A DNA stretch of 64,000 nt from Bailinhaonella thermotolerans. Its GTDB lineage: Bacteria > Actinomycetota > Actinomycetes > Streptosporangiales > Streptosporangiaceae. Position 1 is the stretch's first letter, and each line of letters starts with the position of its first letter. Both the position numbers and the translations under genes were made by a program. Location: assembly GCF_003594875.1 (NCBI RefSeq), contig NZ_QZEY01000006.1, positions 248,001 through 312,000 on the forward strand. Reading direction: 5' to 3'. Of the stretch, positions 58,520 to 64,000 are shown in pieces. The notes below the pieces were generated by a model that was not told the origin of the DNA, searched no databases, and saw only the letters and a list, made by a program, of their open reading frames with translations.

Positions 58520-61500
58520 TGGCGTTCGACGAGGAGCAGCCGGCCGTCGAGCCGATCGCGGTGGTGGGGCTCGCGGCCCGCATGCCGGGGGCCGCGGACT
58601 GGCGCGCGTTCTGGCGGAACCTGTGCGACGGGGTCGAGTCGATCCGCTTCTACACCCTTGAGGAGCAGGCGGCGCTGGGGGTCGCCGAGACCCGGCTGAA
58701 GGACCCCGGGTTCGTCCCGGCGGCGGTGGTCCTGGAGGACCACGACATGTTCGACGCCGCGTTCTTCGGCATGTCGGCGCGGGAGGCGGAGCTGCGGGAC
58801 CCCGAGCACCGCCTGTTCCTGGAGCTGGCCCACACGGCGCTGGAGGACGCCGGGTACAACCCTGAGGACTACGACGGCGAGATCGGGGTGTACGCCGGGA
58901 TCGGGTCGCCGACGTACGCGTGGATGAACATCCGCCGCAACCCCTCGGCGTACGCCACGGCGGGCTGGCTCGGGGTCATGGTGGCCAACCACGCCGACTA
59001 CTGCGCCACGCTCACGTCGTACAAGCTGAACCTGCGCGGCCCCAGCTACACGCTGCACACGGCCTGCTCGACGTCGCTGGTCACGGTGCACGTGGCGTGC
59101 GAGGCGCTGCGCGGCGGCGAGTGCGACATGGCCGTCACCGGCGGCGCGATGATCGAGATGCCGCAGGAGCACGGCTACATCTACGACGACGAGGGCATCG
59201 TCTCCCCCGACGGCCACTGCCGCACGTTCGACGAGAAGGCGGCGGGCACGATCTGGGGCAGCGGCGGCGGGGTCGTCGTGCTCAAGCGGCTGTCGGACGC
59301 CATCGCCGACGGGGACCACATCCGCGCGGTGATCCTGGGCAACGCGATCAACAACGACGGCGCGAGCAAGGTCGGGTTCTCCGCGCCGAGCCAGGAGGGC
59401 CAGGCCGCGGTGATCGCGCAGGCCCTCGGGGTGGGCGGCGTGGACCCGCGGACCGTGACGTACGTCGAGGCGCACGGCACCGGGACCCACATGGGCGACC
59501 CGATCGAGGTCGCGGCGCTGTCCAGCGTGTTCCAGCGGGAGACCGAGGACGCGGGCTGGTGCGCGATCGGCTCGGTCAAGACCAACATCGGGCACCTGGG
59601 CCAGGCGGCCGGCATCGCCAGCTTCATCAAGGCCGTGCTGGCGACCGAGAAGGGCGTGATCCCGCCGAGCCTGCACTACACCGCGCCCAACCCCAAGATC
59701 CCGTTCGGCGAGAACCCCTTCTACGTCAACGCCAAGCTGTCCGACTGGCGGCCGGAGGGGATGCCGCGCCGGGCCGGGATCAGCTCGTTCGGCATCGGCG
59801 GCACCAACGCGCACGCGGTGATCGAGGAGCCGCCGGCGGTGGAGCGGGAGCCGCGCGAGATCCGCCCCGCCCACCTGCTGCGGGTCTCGGCGCGCAGCGA
59901 GTCCGCGCTGACGGCGGCGGTCGAGCGGCTCGCCGCGCACCTGCGCGACAACCCAGACCTGGACCTGGCCGACGTGGCGCACACGCTGCGCGTCGGCCGC
60001 AAGGTCTTCGGGCACCGCGCGGCCGTCGCCGCCTCGGACGCCGCCGACGCGGCGGCGGCGCTGACCGACTCCAAGCGCCTGGTCAGCGGGGTCGCGCCGC
60101 GGCGTCCCGCGCCGGTGGCGTTCCTCTTCCCCGGGCAGGGCGCGCAGTACGCCGGGATGGGCGCGGAGCTGTACGAGCACGAGCCGGTCTTCCGCGACGC
60201 CGTGGACGAGTGCGCCGCCGTGCTCCAGAAGGAGCTGGGCGAGGACATCCGGGAGCTGATGTTCGCGACCGGCGACGAGGCCGAGGAGCGGCTGCGCCGC
60301 ACGGAGATCACCCAGCCGGCGCTGTTCACGATCGAGTACGCCCTGGCGGCGCTCTGGCGCTCCTGGGGCGTCGAGCCCGCCGGGATGATCGGCCACAGCA
60401 TCGGGGAGTACGTCGCCGCGACCCTGGCCGGGGTGTTCGCGCTGCCGGACGCGCTGCGGCTGGTCGCCACGCGGGGACGGCTCATGGGGAGCATGCCGCC
60501 GGGCTCGATGCTGGCCGTGCAGCTCGACGCGGACGAGGTCCGGGGGCGGCTGCCCGACGGGGTGTCGGTGGCGACGGTGAACGCGCCGGGCACCTGCGTG
60601 GTCGCCGGGCCGTCCGCGCTGGTCTCGGAGCTGGCGGTGCGGCTGGCCGAGGAGGGGGTCGGGGCCACGCGGCTGCGGACCTCGCACGCCTTCCACTCGG
60701 CGATGATGGACCCGATCCTCGGGGAGTTCCACGCCGCGGTCGCCGCCGTGGAGCGGCACGCGCCCGCGCTGCCGTTCTTGTCGAACGTCACCGGCGGGTG
60801 GATCACCGCCGAGGAGGCGGCCGACCCGGCGTACTGGACGCGGCACCTGCGCGAGGCCGTCCGGTTCGGCGACTGCGTGGGCACGCTGCTGGCGGACCTG
60901 GCCGGCGAGGGCGCCCCGCTGTTCCTGGAGTGCGGGCCGGGCGGGCAGCTCGGCGGCCTGGTCAGGGGGCGGCTGCCGCGCGAGGCGGCGCGCCCGCTGA
61001 CCAGCCTGCCCAAGACGGCAGGGGGCGAGTCGGCGGCGATCCGCACGGCCGCCGGGGCGCTGTGGACCGCCGGTCACGCGCCCGAGGTCACCGCCGCCCC
61101 GGGGTACCGCGTGCCGCTGCCGACGTACCCGTTCGAGCGCAAGCGGTACTGGGTCGAGCCCGACCCCGGCGTCGGCGACCCGGAGAAGGCGGTCGAGCGC
61201 GCCCGCAGCGGGGCCCTGCCGCTGGAGGAGTGGTTCTCGCTGCCGTCCTGGCGGCGGCTCCCGCCCGTCCTGACCGCGGGCGAGCCGCTCGGCCGCTGCC
61301 TGGTGTTCGACGACGGCTCGGGCGTGGCGGAGGAGCTGGCCGCCGCCGGCGCGGACGTCGTCCTGGTACGGCCGGGCGCGGCGTACGGCCGCACGGCCCC
61401 GGCCGGCGGCGCCGTGAACGGCGCGGGGAACACCGCGGCGAACGGCACCGCGAACGGCACGGCGAACGGCACGGCGAACGGCGCGGGGAACGGCACGGCG

Positions 61501-64000
61501 ACGGCGAACGGCGCGGGGAACGGCCACGGCGGGGTCCGCGAGACATACACGCTGCGGCCGGGGGCGCGGGAGGACTACGAGGCGCTGCTCGCGGACCTGG
61601 GCGACCCGCCCGCGCGGATCGTGCACGCCTGGGCGGCCGGCGAGGCTCCGGCACAGGGCGCGGAAGGCGTGTGGGAGGCGCAGGAGCTGGGCTTCTTCAG
61701 CCTGCTCGCGCTCGTGCAGGCGCTCGCGCCCGCGCAGCCCGCCGTGCGGCTGGACGTGCTCACCCGCGGCACGGTCGAGGTGACCGGCGGCGACCTGGCC
61801 CGTCCCGAGCACGCGACCGTCGCCGGGATCGCGCGCGTGGTGCCGCTGGAGGCGCCCTGGCTGACCGTCACCCACCTCGACCTGGACCCGGCCGCGCCCG
61901 CGGCGGGCCTGCTCCCCGCGCTCACCGCCGCCGGGCCGCACGACGACCTGGTGGCCCTGCGCGGCGGGCGGCGCTGGTCGCGGACGTACGAGCCGGTCGC
62001 GCTCCCGGAGAGCGCGGAGGGGGCCCCGGCGCCGCTGCGCGACGAGGGCGTGTACGTGATCACCGGCGGGCTGGGCGGCATCGGCATCACGATCGCCGAG
62101 GACCTGGCCGTACGGCACCGCGCCCGGCTCGTCCTGACCTCCAGGTCCGGGCTGTCGGGGGGCGGGGGCCGGGCCGCGCGCGCCCGCGCCGCCGTACAGC
62201 GCATGGAGCGGGCCGGGGCCGCGGTGCTCGTGCTGGCGGCCGACGTGACCAGCGCGGACGACATGCGGCGGGTGCGTGAGGAGGCCGTCGCCCGGTTCGG
62301 CCGGGTGGACGGGATCGTGCACGCGGCCGGGCTGCCCGGCGGCGGCATGGCCGAGATCAAGGAGCGGGCCGCCGCCGAGGCGGTGCTGAGGCCCAAGCTG
62401 CTCGGGCCGATCGCGCTGCGGGAGGCGTTCGGCGACCTGGACCTGGACTTCGTGCTGCTGTGCTCGTCGGTGACGGCGATCGCGGGCGGGTTCGGGCAGG
62501 TGGACTACTGCGGCGCGAACAACTTCCTCGACTCCTACGCGGCCACCTGGCCCGGCGCGGTCTCGGTCAACTGGGGCGCGTGGCTGGAGGTGGGCATGGC
62601 CGCCGAGGTGGACGCGCCCGCGGCCTTCCGGGGTCTGCAGCGCGGGGAGCGGGTCGAGCCGATCGACCACCCGATCCTGGAGTCCCGGCACGAGGGCCCG
62701 CCGGTCGCGTGCACCGCGACGATCGCGCCGGACACGCACTGGGTGCTGGACGAGCACCGGATGGAGGACACCGCCATCCTGCCCGGCACGGCGTACATGG
62801 AGACGGCCCGCTGCGCCTTCGCCGAGTCCTTCCCCGCGCCTGCGGACGGGATGGCGGTCGAGCTGCGCGACGTCGCCTTCCTCGAACCGCTGGCCGTCCC
62901 CGACGGGTCGTCGGCCGAGCTGCGGGTGGAGTTCGGCGACGCGGCCGAGGGCGTGGACTTCGAGATCACCAGCGACCTGGACGGCGTGCGGCGCACGCAC
63001 GCGCGCGGCAACGCGGCCTGGGTCGAGCCGGGCCCGGCGCCGGTGACGGACCTGGCGGCGGTGGAGGCCCGGTGCGGGCTGGGCGGCGGCGAGGGCGGGG
63101 TCTCCCTGTCGAGCCTGCTGACCTTCGGGCCGCACTGGCGCAACCTGCGCCGCTGGCACGCCGGGCAGGGCGAGGCGCTGGCCCTGCTGGAGGCGCCTCC
63201 GGTCAGCGAGGACGAGCTGCACCGCTGGGTGCTGCACCCGGCGATCCTGGACGAGGCCACCTCGTTCGCGCGCAGCGAGGCCGAGGGTCACTTCCTCCCG
63301 CTGGGGTACGGCCGGCTGGTCGTCCGCGCGCCGCTGCCCGCCCGGGTCTGGAGCCACCTGCGGTTCCGCGACGCCGGGAGCGGCGAGGTGATCGCCTGCG
63401 ACGTGTCGCTGCTGGACGACTCCGGCCGCGAGGTCGCCGGGATCTCCGAGTACGTCCTCCGGCGCATCGACGCCTCCGCCGTGGCCGCGAACGTGGCCGC
63501 CACCGAGGCGGCCGCCTCGTCCTCCCCCGCCGCGCCGCAGGAGCAGCAGGCCGCGCCCGGCGAGGGCATCCGCCCGGCCGACGGGGCCGAGGCGTTCCGG
63601 CGGCTGCTCGCCGTGCCGCTCGGCACGCAGGTCGCCGTGGTCGCCACCCCGCTGGAGGAGTTCGTATGGCGGGCCCGCGAGGTCACCCAGGACAAGGTCG
63701 AGACGGCGGCGACCGCCGCCGACCGGCCCGCCGCGGCCACCCGCGAGGGGTACGTCGCGCCGCGCACCGAGCTGGAGGCCGCGGTGGCCCGGCTGTGGGG
63801 CGCGGTGCTGGGCGGCGACATCGGGGCCGAGGACGACTTCTTCGACCTCGGCGGCAACTCGCTGGTCGCCGTGCAGCTCATCGCGCTCATCCGCAAGGAA
63901 CTGGGGGTGCGGCTGCCGATGCGCAGCATCTTCGAGGAGCCGACGGTGGCCGGCGTCGCCGCGCTGGTCGAGGAGGCCAGGGCGGAGAACGCGCCGAAGC
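58519..64000 (+). CDS. Type I polyketide synthase, KS-AT-KR-DH-ACP (runs off the window)
   Basis: 1827 residues visible, open at the window end. KS: Cys in HTACSTSLVTVH (near 186), VEAHGTGTHMGDP, KTNIGHLGQAAG. AT: GHSIGEYVAATLAG (Ser near 627) and HAFHSAMMD, the malonyl-type HAFH motif. Then a KR with VITGGLGGIG (near 1180) and catalytic Tyr in VDYCGANNFLDSYA (near 1329), and after it a hotdog dehydratase with DEHRMEDTAILPG (His near 1412; the usual Gly in HxxxGxxxxP is Asp) and HPAILDEATSF. ACP: FFDLGGNSLVAV (Ser near 1780). KR before DH is the reverse of ordinary modules. ATG overlaps the NRPS stop; AGGAGG six bases before. Malonyl unit extends the dipeptide. Confidence 0.9.
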   Translation, partial: MAFDEEQPAVEPIAVVGLAARMPGAADWRAFWRNLCDGVESIRFYTLEEQAALGVAETRLKDPGFVPAAVVLEDHDMFDAAFFGMSAREAELRDPEHRLFLELAHTALEDAGYNPEDYDGEIGVYAGIGSPTYAWMNIRRNPSAYATAGWLGVMVANHADYCATLTSYKLNLRGPSYTLHTACSTSLVTVHVACEALRGGECDMAVTGGAMIEMPQEHGYIYDDEGIVSPDGHCRTFDEKAAGTIWGSGGGVVVLKRLSDAIADGDHIRAVILGNAINNDGASKVGFSAPSQEGQAAVIAQALGVGGVDPRTVTYVEAHGTGTHMGDPIEVAALSSVFQRETEDAGWCAIGSVKTNIGHLGQAAGIASFIKAVLATEKGVIPPSLHYTAPNPKIPFGENPFYVNAKLSDWRPEGMPRRAGISSFGIGGTNAHAVIEEPPAVEREPREIRPAHLLRVSARSESALTAAVERLAAHLRDNPDLDLADVAHTLRVGRKVFGHRAAVAASDAADAAAALTDSKRLVSGVAPRRPAPVAFLFPGQGAQYAGMGAELYEHEPVFRDAVDECAAVLQKELGEDIRELMFATGDEAEERLRRTEITQPALFTIEYALAALWRSWGVEPAGMIGHSIGEYVAATLAGVFALPDALRLVATRGRLMGSMPPGSMLAVQLDADEVRGRLPDGVSVATVNAPGTCVVAGPSALVSELAVRLAEEGVGATRLRTSHAFHSAMMDPILGEFHAAVAAVERHAPALPFLSNVTGGWITAEEAADPAYWTRHLREAVRFGDCVGTLLADLAGEGAPLFLECGPGGQLGGLVRGRLPREAARPLTSLPKTAGGESAAIRTAAGALWTAGHAPEVTAAPGYRVPLPTYPFERKRYWVEPDPGVGDPEKAVERARSGALPLEEWFSLPSWRRLPPVLTAGEPLGRCLVFDDGSGVAEELAAAGADVVLVRPGAAYGRTAPAGGAVNGAGNTAANGTANGTANGTANGAGNGTATANGAGNGHGGVRETYTLRPGAREDYEALLADLGDPPARIVHAWAAGEAPAQGAEGVWEAQELGFFSLLALVQALAPAQPAVRLDVLTRGTVEVTGGDLARPEHATVAGIARVVPLEAPWLTVTHLDLDPAAPAAGLLPALTAAGPHDDLVALRGGRRWSRTYEPVALPESAEGAPAPLRDEGVYVITGGLGGIGITIAEDLAVRHRARLVLTSRSGLSGGGGRAARARAAVQRMERAGAAVLVLAADVTSADDMRRVREEAVARFGRVDGIVHAAGLPGGGMAEIKERAAAEAVLRPKLLGPIALREAFGDLDLDFVLLCSSVTAIAGGFGQVDYCGANNFLDSYAATWPGAVSVNWGAWLEVGMAAEVDAPAAFRGLQRGERVEPIDHPILESRHEGPPVACTATIAPDTHWVLDEHRMEDTAILPGTAYMETARCAFAESFPAPADGMAVELRDVAFLEPLAVPDGSSAELRVEFGDAAEGVDFEITSDLDGVRRTHARGNAAWVEPGPAPVTDLAAVEARCGLGGGEGGVSLSSLLTFGPHWRNLRRWHAGQGEALALLEAPPVSEDELHRWVLHPAILDEATSFARSEAEGHFLPLGYGRLVVRAPLPARVWSHLRFRDAGSGEVIACDVSLLDDSGREVAGISEYVLRRIDASAVAANVAATEAAASSSPAAPQEQQAAPGEGIRPADGAEAFRRLLAVPLGTQVAVVATPLEEFVWRAREVTQDKVETAATAADRPAAATREGYVAPRTELEAAVARLWGAVLGGDIGAEDDFFDLGGNSLVAVQLIALIRKELGVRLPMRSIFEEPTVAGVAALVEEARAENAPK
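61416..61530 (+). repeat. In-frame GAACGGC repeat within the PKS linker
   Basis: About eight repeats built on GCGAACGGCAC encode Asn-Gly-rich sequence (AGNTAANGTANGTANGTANG and following) in the linker before the KR, residues about 966-1004. A flexible, slippage-prone insert, absent from most PKS modules. Confidence 0.9.

Noticed and set aside
53036-63357. Very long minus-strand frames opposite the NRPS and PKS
   Set aside because: Antisense shadows with skewed Arg/Pro/Gly composition; the plus strand has clear catalytic motifs throughout.

Overview
Very GC-rich actinomycete chromosome segment. The overwhelming G/C bias at third codon positions, many GTG starts, Shine-Dalgarno GGAGG sites, Sfp-type and NRPS/PKS genes, and a small actinobacterial-type DUF3073 gene all fit a filamentous actinomycete; a Streptosporangiales/Thermomonosporaceae-type genome is my guess, not something the sequence proves. 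The window opens inside a sensor kinase and closes inside a polyketide synthase.

Layout. 0-3 kb: kinase tail, a divergent TetR/MFS-efflux pair with a palindromic operator region, and a small secreted protein. 3-7.1 kb: what looks like the remains of an integrative element beside tRNA-Pro(GGG): a stop-interrupted SpdB/DUF2637-like remnant, a HAD hydrolase, an XRE regulator whose ribosome binding site is buried in a long hairpin, four small coupled orphan genes, and a C-terminal scrap of a tyrosine integrase 92 bp from the tRNA. 7.5-13.1 kb: a membrane glycosyltransferase-like gene, then a three-gene operon (a large membrane protein with two related TIR-like domains, a proline-repeat/RipA-like membrane protein, and a small DUF7701-like protein) bracketed by two ~215 bp direct repeats. 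This cassette is my best candidate for an undescribed membrane-associated sensing or defence system.

13.1-28 kb: mostly single-gene units: secreted FAD oxidase, orphan response regulator, quinone reductase, a HTH-TM-I36 fusion, MFS exporter, alpha/beta hydrolase, HemK-like methyltransferase, and a coupled FAD monooxygenase/MBL pair. 28-33 kb: a LacI-controlled catabolic operon (Gfo/Idh/MocA, DUF993, TIM-barrel isomerase) with a double operator, then another TIM-barrel gene and an ATP-grasp pseudogene. 33.5-36.7 kb: a coupled operon of phosphotransferase, acyl-CoA dehydrogenase and SDR, typical of acyl-CoA catabolism. 37-44.5 kb: DUF3073, ArsR, two GNATs, DedA, transglutaminase-like and AraC genes, with repeat-filled spacers.

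44.6-48.1 kb: a large secreted GH101-type glycosidase. 48.2-64 kb: likely start of a hybrid NRPS-PKS biosynthetic cluster: coupled P450 and DWF1-like FAD oxidase on the minus strand, a secreted protein, then a tightly coupled plus-strand operon encoding a thioesterase fused to a degenerate PPTase-like domain, an A-PCP-C-A-PCP NRPS (the second A domain Lys2-like), and a PKS with the unusual order KS-AT-KR-DH-ACP. Almost every intergenic gap carries a CCGTACGG-type motif, often forming terminator hairpins.
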